Shown: piece after piece, positions 1-10,937 of the stretch
How positions within the stretch are numbered: the stretch's first letter is position 1
Layout: each line of letters starts with the position of its first letter
Assembly: GCA_933207985.1 (NCBI GenBank)
Contig: OW240912.1
Coordinates: 200,369,932 to 200,433,931 of the forward strand
Direction of reading: 5' to 3'
Source: Pelobates cultripes
Taxonomy: Eukaryota; Chordata; Amphibia; Anura; Pelobatidae
DNA length: 64,000 bases
The notes under the pieces: model-generated
Database searches by the model: none
What the model was told of the DNA's origin: nothing
Seen by the model: only the letters and a program-made list of their open reading frames with translations
Made by a program: the position numbers and the translations under genes

Positions 1-73
1 ATATTAAGCAAGAATTAGGAAATACCCTCTTCCACAATGGTGCCTTTGGCTTTGATATGCTGTATTATTACTA

Positions 74-184
<111 letters not shown>

Positions 185-3100
185 CTAGAAAACCAATGAG
201 TTATCAGTCCATAATAATCAATAACAGAACAGCCAATATACTGCCATATAAGTGTAGACAGCCTAATTGGAAAAATTTCCCTGCTTGACTTTTCCCATCT
301 CAGTTATTTTGGCCTAAAATCTGAAATTCTCAGAGCAATTTCCCACATATTTTGGTTTAGTAAATATTTCTGAACATCTTGTTACATCAGTGTCACAAGC
401 CATGGAGATTAACGAAAAAGAGGTCAAATTGAATTTGACATTTTCTTCTGCAACTCGGGACATCCCTACAGAATACTATTTAGTGAATAACTCCATGTGA
501 AATAAATAGTTATATTTTCATTGCCACTCATGTTCACCAGCCTTTGCAAAAAAAAAAAAGTCTGGATATTCTTTTCCAGATGCTTCAAAACCAAGGATCT
601 GGAAAACATTCTCTCATCTGACTTTCTCTGTTTAGAAAATCATTCTGAAGTTATTGCTGATATCAGATATTTTTCCAGTAATCTTTTGAGAGTGCACTAC
701 TGCATTGTTCTATATTTAAAGTGGAAAGTTCTTCTTCCACTGAAGATGCTCCTTGTATACTTTGCTTTTCTTTTGACATCACCAATACACTTAAAAAAAT
801 GGCTGTTAGAGGAAAATTAAGTTAAGGTCTGAAGTATTTGAAGTGTCATCAGTCACTTTTCTGGAATCAAAACTGATTCCATGTGGACACCTATCAGTGT
901 TAATGTCATGGTAATCTGTTACATGCAGGGTTGCCAGACCCACCTTATTTTCGTGGACCCGCATCACTTTAACACAATGATGCACACAGCACATGAGTGC
1001 TACTCTGCAGTACGTAAGCAAAGAAGCCATTAATCATTGAGGAGTCCTGCAGAATGTGAATTCTACATCCCGCAGACAGCACTTTTCAGGTACTGCCCAA
1101 AGTGATATTTGTTTTGTAAAACACATGGTGAATCTGGCTCCCAAGTCCAACATCAGAAAAATAAGACAACAAAGCCAGGGACTAGTTGACAGTTCTCTCT
1201 AAACCATGACAAAAAAAACACAACTTACTAGGTTATTCATTAAACTGAGAATTGCCGGAAATGTATAGTAAATTTAAAATGTAAGGGCAAAATAGTAAAG
1301 TGGCAAAATTAAGCAATTTTTTGCCTTATATTTGAAGTTCACTTTGAATTTCCAACAATTCTCACTTTAGTGAATAATCATTTTAGTGGATTCCTATATC
1401 GCCATGTGTTTGTAGGACATGTCTGACTGTTTCAGACTGTAAGGATGGCTTTGAAGAGTGCTCTTGGCTAAAGGCAATATTCATATTGTGCAGAGTGAAA
1501 ACAATTAATTAATCACAGCAAGTGTCCTAAATTGAGAGTTGTGTTTAACTGAGCTCAGTCCTGCAACATATGAAGGATATTTACTGCCAAGAGAGCTTTT
1601 CAACCACAGTCATGAATCATTTGTATACTCCTTGCAATCCTAACTATTGGACAAATGTGATCACTGTATGTGTATCATTAATAACCATTTTTGGGACACA
1701 ATGTAAAACAAAGGCATTGTGCATGGATGTAATTTGACTGCAGCATAAACGTAAATGTATTTTAAATATTACATAATTTTTTTTATATATATATATAATT
1801 AATTGCAAATCAAATTAAACAGTGACATGTGGCACCTAACTTCGTTGCAACCGTTAAGTAAGTTGTCAAACCATTCACAAATGGTGGGGGCACTAGGGCA
1901 CTTTTTATAGGCACTAGGAGTGTTCCTTTAATACTTACTGCATCTCCAGCACTGAAGCTGCTTGATCTAGGGTGTATAGGCACTGCAGTTCTCTCCTACC
2001 ATCTACCCCATTGCTAAAATGATTAGCCCTGCTTGAAAACACTTCCCAAAGCAGTGTACATACCCCCTGTGTCACTAAAACTCTAGCTTTACTGCCAGTA
2101 CATCAGTGTCAGAACTAAAAGACACTTTGTTCCTATATTCCTTTAGAGTAGTGCCACACTTGCTTGCCAGAGGAATAATATCAACAACTACAGCACATTC
2201 ATTGCAGTTGCTGTGACAAAGATCAGATGAACTGCATGTAGTTCTTCTGCACCACATCACCATTTTCTCAGCACATATGCTGTGTTGTCTATATAGACCT
2301 CTGTGGTGAGGAAATAATTGACAGGTAAGGAAAGGGACACTTGATTGAAAATGCATATGTGTTAGCATAATATATAGATGGACTTTCCTCATCTTAAATT
2401 TTAAATAAAGTTATTTGTACTGTGGCAAGTACACTTTTACTACCGTCTACAACATTTATATTTAGAATTCTTTCTACAGACATACCAGGTATTTTTATCT
2501 GCATGTCCTTTGCCATCACTGCCTGATTCTTTGTAACAGTTGTAATACTGCTGATCTATGGCTTGTATAATTTCATGTGAATGTCATTTTAACTCTATAA
2601 TGCATATTCCTTCAGTAGAAATTACACTTCACAGGCAAATCAGACATGAAGGGTTATTCACTAATTTAAATCTGAAGTTGATGAAATACCAATACAAAAT
2701 ATAAATTACACATTAATATCTGAATTGCAAAATCCATGCTAAAATAACCAAGTGATCACCATTGCTGAATTGAAGAATTCTTTAGATCAGCTATGTTTTC
2801 CTTAATTACGACATTCTATTCACTACAATTCAGAGTTTAATAGATGATCCTGCTAGTGCTTAACTGTGATCAAGTTCCTCATTGATGGGTAACATCACTA
2901 AAATTAAATTTTTTTTATATGTTGCAGCACATATTAACATAGGAAACACTACAAAGTTGTAATGGTCGTAGTCTTATTAGATAGTGATATTAGTGTCAGG
3001 AATACAAACACACGACTATTTTGGTGACCAGCCCCCCTCCGACCGCATGGGAAAGGTGTTTTTACTCACCTGTTTTCCCACGCCGTGTCAGTCTCAGCGT

Positions 3101-3599
3101 GTCTGGCCCTGCCTCCATGACTGATATCACTAATCTAGTTGTTTACCAATAGGAAATATAATTAATGCATCTCTATGGGGAACGTTCAGCACCTCCATGC
3201 AGGGTGTTGAGCAGGGCGGCTGCAGCACATTTTCTTCCCTCCCCTCCCCTGTAGCGTGGCCGAGCTGCACTCCGGTCCGCGGTGGCCGGCCGGCCGGAGT
3301 GATAGGAAGGTGCACACTGAGTGTGCACTTCCTGTCAGTCGGGCCGGTTACAGGAAACAGAAAGTCAGGCAAGTTGAGCATGGTTGCAGGTCATTTTTTC
3401 CTTTCAGGGACAGCTATCTGTTCGAGCGGGAATGTTGCGATAGGCACTGAGTGTGCACTGTCAGGCCGTTATGTCGCGTCAGCGGTAAGCTCTGTTTCTT
3501 ATAACTCGGCCGACTGACAGGAAGTGCAACACCTCAGTGCACCTTCCCATCACCGCCGGGTCGGGCCACCGCTGACCGGAGTGCAGCCCGGCCAATGCC

Positions 3600-5195
3600 T
3601 ACAGGGGAGGGGGGGGAAATAAAAGAGGGAGGGGGGGAACAAAAGAGGAGGGGGGAACAAAGCGAGGGAGGGGGGAACAAAAAGAGGGGAGGGATGAGGG
3701 GAGGGGGTGTAAACAAGAGGGGAGGGGACGAGGGGAGGCAAGGAAAAGAGGGGAGGGGGATTGAGGGAGGGGGAACGTTGAGGAGGGGGAATGAGAGGGA
3801 ATGCAGGGAGGGGGGGATGAGGGGAGGGGAACAAAAAGAGGGGGAGGGGGACGAGGGGAGAAAGAGGAGGTGGATGAGGGAGGGGGAACAAAAGAGGAGG
3901 GGGGGACTGAGGGGAGGGGGGAACAAAAGAGGGGAGGGGGGGATGAGGGGAGGGGGGAACAAAGAGGAGGGGGGATGAGGAGGGGGGTGAATGCAAAAGA
4001 GGAGGGTGGGGGGGACGAGGGGAGGGGGGAACAAAAGAGGGGGAGGGGGAACAAAAAGAGGAGGGGGGGACGAGGGTGGGAACAGGAGGTAAACAAAGAG
4101 ACAGAGGGGGAACAAGAAGAGGAGGGGAACAAGCCAAGAGAGAGGAACAAGAAGAGGGGGGAGGGGAACAAAGAGGAGGGGGGAATAAAGAGGGGATGAG
4201 GGGAGGTAAACAAAGCAGGGATGAGGGGAGGGGGGGAACAAGAAGAGTGGGGGAGGGAACAAGAAGAGGAGGGAGGAGGAAATAAGACGAGGAGGGGGAA
4301 CAAGAAGAGGGGAGGGGGAACAAAAAGAGGAGGGGGGGTGAACAAAGAGGGGGGATGAGGGGAGGGGAAATAAAGAGGGGGGGATGAGGGAGGGGGTAAA
4401 AACAAAAGAGGGGGGGGATGAGGGGGAGGGGGGAACAAGAAGAGGGAGGGGGCAGCACAAGAAGAGAGGAGGAGGAACAAGAAGCAGGGGGAGGGGACAA
4501 GAGGGAGGAGGAGGAATAAGAGGGGAGGCAGCAGGAGGAGGGGAACAAGAAGAGGGGAGGGGGAACAAGAAGAGAGGAGGAGGGAGGAGGGAAACGGAAG
4601 AGGGGAGGGGGGAACAAGAAGAGAGGAGGGAGGAGGAACAAGAAGAGGAGGGGAGGAGGGAATGCTGAAGAGAGAGGGAGGGGGGGAATAAGATGAGGGG
4701 AGGAGGGAACAAGAAGAGAGGAGGAGGAACAGGCATGAGGAGGAGGGGGGAAATAAGATGAGGAGGGGGGAACAAGAAGAGGGGAGGGGGGAATTTCTCC
4801 AAGATGAGGAGGGGGGGAACAAGAAGAGGGTGGCGGAACAAGAAGAGGAGGAGGGAAACGCAGCAAATGAGGAGGTAAATAAGATGAGGAGGCACTGAAG
4901 AGGGGAGGGAGGGGAATAAGAAGAGGGGAGGGGGGGGACAAGATGGGGAGGGGGAATAAGAAGAGGAGGGAGGGAATAAGAAGAGGAGGGGGACAAGAAG
5001 AGGGGGAGGTGTCGGCAAGGAGGAGGAAAAGAGAGGAGGAGGGAGGGAGGAACCTGGGAAGAGGAGGAGGGGGGAACAAGATGAGGGGAGTGGAGGGAAT
5101 AAGAAGAGGGAGGGGAACAAGAAGAGGGGGGGAGGGAATAAGAAGAGGGGAGGGAGGGAATAAGAAGAGGGGAGGGGGGAATAAGAAGAAGGGGC
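3600..5195 (+). repeat. 1.6-kb polypurine minisatellite
   Basis: The plus strand is almost pure G and A for about 1.6 kb, built from variable units of the form GAGGGGAGGGGGAACAAAAAGA-like blocks (roughly 15-30 bases each). The pyrimidine interruptions are few. It sits in the hpca intron as purine on the plus strand, so the hpca pre-mRNA carries the pyrimidine strand. The long minus-strand reading frames here (up to 528 codons of Pro, Ser, Leu and Phe) are by-products of this composition and are not genes. Confidence 0.9.
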
Positions 5196-5224
5196 AGCTC
5201 TATAGGACAGGGGCCAAGACAGGG

Positions 5225-5690
5225 AGCTCTTTCACACTACGCGCGCACACACACACAATGCATCCCTATACATACACAGAAACACAACATGCTTCCCTTA
5301 CACACAGAGAAACACACAATGCATCCATTACACACACACAACAACCCACACACAGCACAATGCATCCTTTGCACACATACACAGAAACAGACAATGCAAA
5401 CCCGTACACACGCATGCAAACACACACACTTCTTTTCTTACATACACACAGAAACACAATGCATCTCATGCACACACATACAGACACACACCTTGCATCC
5501 CTTATGCATACAAACACAGATTCACACAAAGCATCCCTTACACACAACCAGAAACACATAATACATCCCTTATACACAAAAACACACTGCATCACCTGCA
5601 CAAACTGGTAACCCTAAACACTACATACCATAAGCACAAATATTAGATCCTCTACAATAACACATAACACATCCCCTACACACTCCACTC
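5225..5690. repeat. ACACA-type minisatellite (ATGCATCCCTTA units)
   Basis: Degenerate repeats of roughly 25-40 bases combine (AC)n, CAGAAACACA and AATGCATCCCTTA. The same unit type recurs at 28545-29035 in the related element. It is non-coding; reading frames on both strands are low-complexity His/Thr or Cys/Val strings. Confidence 0.85.
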
Positions 5691-6352
5691 CCTGTGAGCG
5701 AACTCATGGGTGGGTGGAACTTATGAGTGGGCCTTATGGGCATACCCACCGTCAGGCCCTGGGGCCCAAACTTTGAGCTGTGTAAGGGGCCCCAAAAAAA
5801 TTGAGCTGCTTCCAATTCTCCCAGAACATTGAATTTTGTGACCACAGTTGCAAACAGCCTCCAGAGATCCTGTTCTACAACAGACCAGTGGAGCCAAACT
5901 GCAGCCCATCATCATCCTCATCTGCTTGTAAGTAGGCAATCTAGTATATTATTAGTGACACTAATCTATAATTTACCTCACATTAAAGGGACACTATAGC
6001 TTAATGAAGTGGTTCTGGTGTCTATAGCTGGTCCCTGCAGGCTTTTTAATGTAAACACACACTGTGTGCAGCACTGGCGTTAGTTCATATGGCAGATCAT
6101 ATGGGTGGGGCATTGTGATGTGACATGTGGGGGCAGCAAATTTTTATTTTGTCTAGGGCGGCAAAAATCCTTGCACCGGCTCTGATCCTGGGCAGGTGCA
6201 CCAGTCTACTTGACTGGTTTTGCCCCCCAGGCCTAAGGCTGCCAGCCCTCCCCTGGCCGCTGGGGAGGTCTTTTGGCGGCCGCTGGCGGACTTGTCCTGG
6301 CGGCCGCTGAGGGAGCTGCGCGAGCTGCGCTGGCTCTGCTCCCCAGCACGCA

Positions 6353-6410
6353 GCTGAATGAGACCGGCGCCGGAATATGACGTCATATTCCGGCGCCAGT
6401 CTCATTCAGC
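6353..6410. repeat. 58-bp near-perfect palindrome centred on TGACGTCA
   Basis: Two 29-base arms match at 28 of 29 positions, with a C/A mismatch pair at 6365/6398. The centre is the full CRE consensus TGACGTCA (6378-6385). A related palindrome is at 43531-43580 (centre TGACGTTA, 23 of 25 pairs) and a decayed one is near 41900-41930 (centre TGACGTCA). Confidence 0.95.
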
Positions 6411-6834
6411 AGCGCGCGAGGGCGGAGGGCACTAACACAGGAAGCACCTCTAGTGACCGTCTGAGTGACTGTCACTAGCAATGTCACTTTGAAGCAATGT
6501 AAACACTGCCTTTTGTCTGAAAAGTCAGTGTTTACGTTGAAAAGCCTGTAGGGACATGCTATAGACACCAGTACCACCACATTAAGCTGTGTGTGTGCGT
6601 CTGCTAGTGAGTGAGCTTGCTTGCATGCGTGTGCCTGCTAGTGAGTGAGCTTGTGTTTTTATGTCAATGAGCTGATGTATATCAGTAAGATTGTTTGTCT
6701 ATGAGGCTGTGTATCAATGAGCTTGTGTGTGTCACTGAAATGTCAGTGAAATTGCCTGTGTCTGCATGTGCGTATGCTTACTGTATAATTAAACGTTTTA
6801 CCCTGAAAGGACCAATATTTTATATTAGAAAAAG

Positions 6835-6836
<2 letters not shown>

Positions 6837-6875
<39 letters not shown>
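6837..6875. repeat. (TA)n microsatellite
   Basis: An uninterrupted TA dinucleotide run of close to 40 bases lies within the T2 mosaic. Confidence 0.97.
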
Positions 6876-6877
<2 letters not shown>

Positions 6878-7702
6878 CTCAATCATCTGTCCTGGCAAGA
6901 CATAGCCTTACATATTACACGCGACAATATATGGCGAAGTGACTTATGGGGCTGGCACAAATTTTTTTCCAGGGCTGCTTTGTATCCCCAGTCCGGCCCT
7001 GGTGTTGAGCCGCTGAATGACTGTGCAGCACTGACACAGGAAGCACTTCTAGTGGCCACCTGAGTGCCACTGGAGGTGTTGCTAAGCATCTATGTCAGCA
7101 CTGCCTTTTATTTGAAGAGGCAGTGTTTACATTGAAAGGCCTGCAGGGTCTGACTATATACAACAAAACCACTACATTTGGCTGTTGTCATTATGACGAC
7201 TATAATGTCCCTTTAAAGGGGTACTTTAGGTAGTATGACCACTTTATCTCATTGGTTGTAGTGCATGGAGTTCACTGGAGCTGGCCCTCCATTTAGTGTT
7301 CTACCATTGTTAAACAATTTGACACTAAATAAGTGTCATTGGCCACCCGGCCCCAATAAGAGGCAGAGACTACACACTTCCTTCTAGCCATACCAACTCA
7401 TACCAGTAATGGGCACTGTGATATGATGAAATCAGTCACCTAACATTCTCAGCCAATCATAGCCAGGGCTGTCCCTAACACGGGGCAAAAGGGGCAGCTG
7501 CCCTGGGCCCAGTCAGTCTTAGGGGGCTCATAGCAGATGCCCCTTTAGCCCTCCAGCCGCTGTGGTGTGTGTGGCCCGCGTGGATCTACGCGATGTGGAG
7601 GCTCATCGGGTGGCCAATGCTCTAAGGTCCACCCGGTGGAGATGGATTTTTAGGGGCCTGGCCGCTTTGAGATCGCGACCGGCCCCCTGTGATGATGTCA
7701 GG

Positions 7703-7743
7703 ATGCTGGGAGGAAGTGACAGCTGGTCACTTCCTCCCAGCAT
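7703..7743. repeat. perfect 18-bp-stem inverted repeat
   Basis: Arms 7703-7720 and 7726-7743 are exact reverse complements with a 5-base loop (AGCTG). The arms include GGAGGAAGTGAC. It lies in the GC-rich left part of the hAT-like element, next to the TG-rich minisatellite. I call this structural; no function is evident. Confidence 0.95.
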
Positions 7744-7829
7744 TCACAGAGCGCCACGCGGGAGGAGGAGAAGAAAAGGAGGGAGTCAGAGTGGGAGCCT
7801 CCTTCACTCCAAAGGTAGGAAACACACAA

Positions 7830-8285
7830 AAAATGTGTATGTATGTATGTGTCATCTGTATGTATACATGTGTGTATCTGTTTGTATGTGTGTGTGTTTC
7901 TGTATATGTGTGTCTGTTTGTATATGTGTATGTCTATATGTGTATATGGTTGTATGTGTATCTGTGTGTGTGTATGTTTGTATGTGTGTCTGCATGGCTT
8001 TGTATCTGCATGTGTGTCAGTGTGTGTCTGTGTTTGTATCTGTGTGAGTGTCATTCTGTGTATTTGAATGTGTATCATTCTGTGTTTATGTGTAGTTGCA
8101 TGTGTGTTTGAGTATCTGTATATGTCAGTGTCTGTATCTGTGTGTGTCTGTATCTGCATGTGGGTCCATGTCTGTATGTTATTGTATGTATCTGCATGTA
8201 TGTCAGTGTGTTTGTGTGTTGGTTTTTCTGTTTATCTGCATATTTATCAGTGAATGTATCTGTGCATCAGTCCACTTGTGATATA
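7830..8285. repeat. TGTATGTG/TGTATCTG minisatellite
   Basis: About 450 bases of imperfect TGTGTATCTGTTTGTATGTG-like units. A related shorter tract with TGTATCTGCATGTGTGTC units is at 15060-15230, on the other side of the inserted T2 and LTR element, and fits the same hAT-like host element. The Cys/Val/Tyr reading frames are repeat artefacts. Confidence 0.88.
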
Positions 8286-9037
8286 GGTGGGGAGAGTGTG
8301 TCAGGTTGCTAGTTAGAGATGGGGGTAACCTCTAGAGAAAATATATGAGACCGTAAAAAGAAAGGTAAGATTGGAGGCAAATAGTATTTCATACCTCTTA
8401 ACCTAAGCCTTCCAAGAATAGAAGCAACCATCAACAGGTGATAAAAATAAAACATAACCTTTAATATACACATCTAAAAAGAACTAAAATCTAATACCAG
8501 TAATAAAAATGAATATAAATAAATTAATGGCTAATTTTGCTATAAGCGAGGAGAGGGGTATAAACTTTAACATACAGAGTGGTAGCTGGAAGGGGAATAC
8601 ATGAATAAGAAAACTGAACAAGATCCAGTGAGGTGCCCAAAAAGCCACCTTATATATTAACATCCAATCCCCCAAACAGGTTCCGATCCCCAACTCCTAA
8701 TGCTGAATTCTCAGAGAGTCAGACCCCTAACCCTCACTTAACCATTAGTAACTGGTAGCTAAATATCGCTAGCCGATACTAGCTAGATCGAGCAATATAG
8801 CTAAATAGGATCCACTAAGTTAAAGGGACACTATAGTCACCAGAACAACTACAGCTTATTGAATTTGTTCTGGTGAGTAGAATCATTACTTTCAGGCTTT
8901 TTGCTGTAAACACTGTCTTTTCAGAGAAAATGCAGTGTTTACATTACAGCCTAGAGGTAACTTCACTGGCCACTCCTTAGATGGCTGTTAGAGATCCTTC
9001 CTAGGTCATGGCTGCCTAAAATGCATCCAAACATTTA

Positions 9038-9400
9038 GTATCGCCTCCCTCTGCATGCAGACACTGAACTTTCCTCATAGAGATTCATTGATTTAATTCA
9101 TCTCTATGAGGAGATGCTGATTGGCCAGGGCTGTGTTTGAATCATGCTGGCTCTGCCCCTGATCTGCCTCTTTGTCAGTCTCAGCCAATCCTATGGGGCA
9201 GCACTGTGCACAGCATCCTGTGATTCAGTATCTCCTCCCTCTGCATGCAGACACTGAACTTTCCTCATAGAGATTAATTGATTCCATTCATCTCTATGAG
9301 GAGATGCTGATTGGCCAGGGCTGTGTTTGAATTGTGCTGGCTCCGCCCCTGATCTGCCTCCTTGTCAGTCTCAGCCCTATCCCATGGGGAAGCATTGTGA
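9038..9400. repeat. 190-bp tandem duplication inside the T2 MITE
   Basis: Two adjacent copies (about 9038-9227 and 9228-9400) share long exact blocks such as CTCCCTCTGCATGCAGACAC and GAGGAGATGCTGATTGGCCA with only scattered differences. Tandem repeats carried by T2 MITEs are known in Xenopus. Confidence 0.9.
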
Positions 9401-9618
9401 TTGGATCAGGCCGCCACTTCTGATGATGTCAGAGGAAGTTCACAGGCAGAGGCAGCAGCTTCAGACTTGAATACTGTCAGGGTACCTGTTGGTGATGTAT
9501 CCAGGGAGGACATCCTCTCTGCTTAGGGGCTCCCTTCCCCTAGCATTTCGGCATATTTCGGCCGTTTTCGCGCCGGCCGCGCTAGCTCCTCCCCCTTTTA
9601 TGACGCGACGGCTAGCGT

Positions 9619-9644
9619 CGACGTCATGACGTCGGCATTTGCAT
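9619..9644 (+). promoter_or_regulatory. U3 CRE-type palindrome and octamer motif
   Basis: CGACGTCATGACGTCG (9619-9634) is a perfect 16-bp palindrome holding two overlapping TGACGTC half-type CRE/ATF sites. ATTTGCAT (9637-9644) is the exact Oct-factor octamer. They lie about 65-90 bp upstream of the TATA box, where activators of an LTR promoter would be expected. Function is inferred from motifs only. The same sites are in the 3' LTR. Confidence 0.55.
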
Positions 9645-9706
9645 AAAGTGCCGGGAACCGCTATTCCGGACCTTTTGGGGGCGTGGTCTCTATTTAGGTA
9701 ACAGGG

Positions 9707-9747
9707 TATTTAAAGGAAACCTTTACTACTGCTCATTGCCCTGTCGT
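9707..9747 (+). promoter_or_regulatory. LTR TATA box and predicted transcript start
   Basis: TATTTAAA (9707-9714) lies 31 bp upstream of G9738, which begins GCCCTGTCGT (9738-9747). That ten-base string is the exact reverse complement of the putative primer-binding site at 10012-10021, so it is probably the first bases of the RNA. TATA spacing and complementarity agree independently. Confidence 0.72.
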
Positions 9748-10011
9748 GGTTCTAGCTTGCTAGTCACTCAGCGCGTTCTTTATCTAGTGTTTCCGGTTTT
9801 GACCCTTGCTTGCCTTTTGTCCTGTTGTCCTCTCCTCTCCTTTGACTCGGATTGTATCTCGCTTACCTGTCCTCCGGCTCCCTTGACCTCGGCTTACCTT
9901 TTGACTATTCTTGCTTTGTCCTTACGTTAGTCCGGCCATTCTAAGGTCCGGTATACGTACCTCCTTCTGTGCGCACTCTGCGTATTGGATCCCTGTCAGT
10001 TTCCTGACATT

Positions 10012-10021
10012 ACGACAGGGC
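10012..10021 (+). promoter_or_regulatory. primer-binding site, apparently self-priming
   Basis: ACGACAGGGC begins two bases after the 5' LTR and matches no tRNA 3' end that I recognise. It is perfectly complementary to the predicted RNA 5' end (9738-9747). Tf1 and its sushi relatives prime minus-strand synthesis by folding the RNA 5' end onto such a site. The gag ATG follows immediately at 10023. Confidence 0.7.
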
Positions 10022-10022
10022 C

Positions 10023-10937
10023 ATGATGGATCCTGCAGGTGCTAGTCCTCCTGACCCCAGATTTGAGGCCATGGACCATAGAATGGACCAAATGGCTTTA
10101 GCGCTACAAACTTTGTTGACACGCTCCAGTACCCAGTCTGAAGAAATACGTTCCACTGCTAGCCACTCGCTAAGTACTGGTTTGGAAGTAGCCACTGTAG
10201 GCGCATCTTCCCATGTCACGTCACCATTACGATATGGGGGTTCGCCTGATGCTTGTCGTGGTTTTTTAAACCAGATAAGTATACATTTCGAACTACAACC
10301 CCGGGCTTACCCCACTGACAGGGCTAAGGTAGGCTTTATTATAACCCTGCTAATAGATAAAGCACTTAGATGGGCCAATCCCCTTTGGGAGAATGACAAT
10401 CCTTTAGTCTACAACTACACTGCGTTTGTCACGGCTTTTAGAAGAACCTTTGACCCCCCAGGGAGGAAGATTAATGCGGCCAGATCCCTGTTACGCCTTA
10501 AACAACAAGATAGGACCCTTGTAGAATATGCTCTAGAGTTTAGATCATTGGCAGCAGAAGTGAAATGGAACGAACAAGCTTTTATGGATGTTTTCTTGAA
10601 TGGGTTGTCTGATGAAATTCTAGATGAAATTGCCACTAGAGAACTTCCGGAAAATTTAGAGGATTTAGTATCCTTCATTTCCAGAATAGATGAACGCATG
10701 AGACAGAGGCAGAACACTCGGGAAAGAGTTACTAGACTTCCTGTAAGACTCGCTCCCTCATTTCAGAACCCTGACTCCTATAATCCTACTCTACCAGAAC
10801 CTATGCAAATAGGTAATACTCGCTTATCTGAGGCTGAGAGACAGTACAGAAGAAGGGAGGGTCTCTGTTTATACTGCGGGCTGAGAGGTCACCTACGTCT
10901 CAGTTGCCCTAATCGTCCGGGAAACGCTCGCACCTAA
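10023..10937 (+). CDS. gag: Gag of the chromovirus
   Basis: Intact 304-residue Gag, the structural protein that packages the element's RNA. A charged N-terminal region is followed by a capsid-like domain (about residues 70-220, including RRTFDPPGRK and LRLKQQDRTLVEYALEFRSL, typical of sushi-type Gag) and one CCHC zinc knuckle near the C-terminus (C282, C285, H290, C295; CLYCGLRGH). The ATG at 10023 is one base after the primer-binding site; the second ATG at 10026 could also serve. The frame ends at TAA 10935-10937, ten bases after the slippery heptamer, so most ribosomes should make Gag alone and a fraction Gag-Pol. Confidence 0.95.
   Translation: MMDPAGASPPDPRFEAMDHRMDQMALALQTLLTRSSTQSEEIRSTASHSLSTGLEVATVGASSHVTSPLRYGGSPDACRGFLNQISIHFELQPRAYPTDRAKVGFIITLLIDKALRWANPLWENDNPLVYNYTAFVTAFRRTFDPPGRKINAARSLLRLKQQDRTLVEYALEFRSLAAEVKWNEQAFMDVFLNGLSDEILDEIATRELPENLEDLVSFISRIDERMRQRQNTRERVTRLPVRLAPSFQNPDSYNPTLPEPMQIGNTRLSEAERQYRRREGLCLYCGLRGHLRLSCPNRPGNART

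Larger units (their letters stand above)
3200..6184. mobile_element. hAT-like composite element with minisatellites, copy 1 (left end unclear)
   Basis: This stretch shares its layout with the well-bounded element at 27380-29555: a block containing GTGTGCACTTCCTGTCA, a long purine-rich minisatellite, a GCTCTATAGGACAGGG link, an ACACA-type minisatellite with ATGCATCCCTTA units, a GTCAGGCCCTGGGGCCC block, and a T2-like segment. It ends in CCTTGCACCGGCTCTG (to 6184), which corresponds to the CCTTGCACCGGCCCTG terminus of the other copy. I could not find a matching left terminus or an 8-bp target duplication, so the left end is rearranged or degraded and my start is approximate. It carries no transposase. 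Confidence 0.6.
5983..7216. mobile_element. T2-type MITE mosaic
   Basis: A T2-like left end (TTAAAGGGACACTATAG at 5983) and a T2-like right end (CTATAATGTCCCTTTAA, ending 7216) bracket a patchwork. It holds two homologous right-half segments (about 6430-6590 and 7030-7200), a GC-rich palindrome at 6353-6410 and a (TA)n run. T2 MITEs carry TTAA target duplications. The left end may instead belong to the hAT-like composite ending at 6184, since the other copy of that family also has a T2-like segment. The boundaries as one element are therefore uncertain. Confidence 0.45.
9475..10009 (+). repeat. 5' LTR of the chromovirus
   Basis: It runs from TGTCAGGGTACC to TTTCCTGACA, with terminal TG...CA. 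It is 535 bp and matches the 3' LTR except for one base (TATTTCGG here, TATTCCGG in the other copy, near 9558). U3 is GC-rich with CRE-like sites. The TATA box is at 9707-9714. Confidence 0.97.

Noticed and set aside
3534..5120. Long minus-strand ORFs (528, 509 and 465 codons) rich in Pro, Ser, Leu and Phe
   Set aside because: All three minus-strand frames are open because the plus strand is nearly all purine; repeats of this kind contain almost no stop codons. No domain or splice signal supports a protein.
5237..5611. His/Thr-rich and Cys/Val-rich ORFs in ACACA repeats (also 7562-8281 and 28417-28996)
   Set aside because: Translations of (AC)n-type minisatellites; open in several frames on both strands.
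9736..9930. 64-codon ORF repeated identically at 14568-14762
   Set aside because: It is the R/U5 part of the two LTRs; the duplication is explained by the LTRs.
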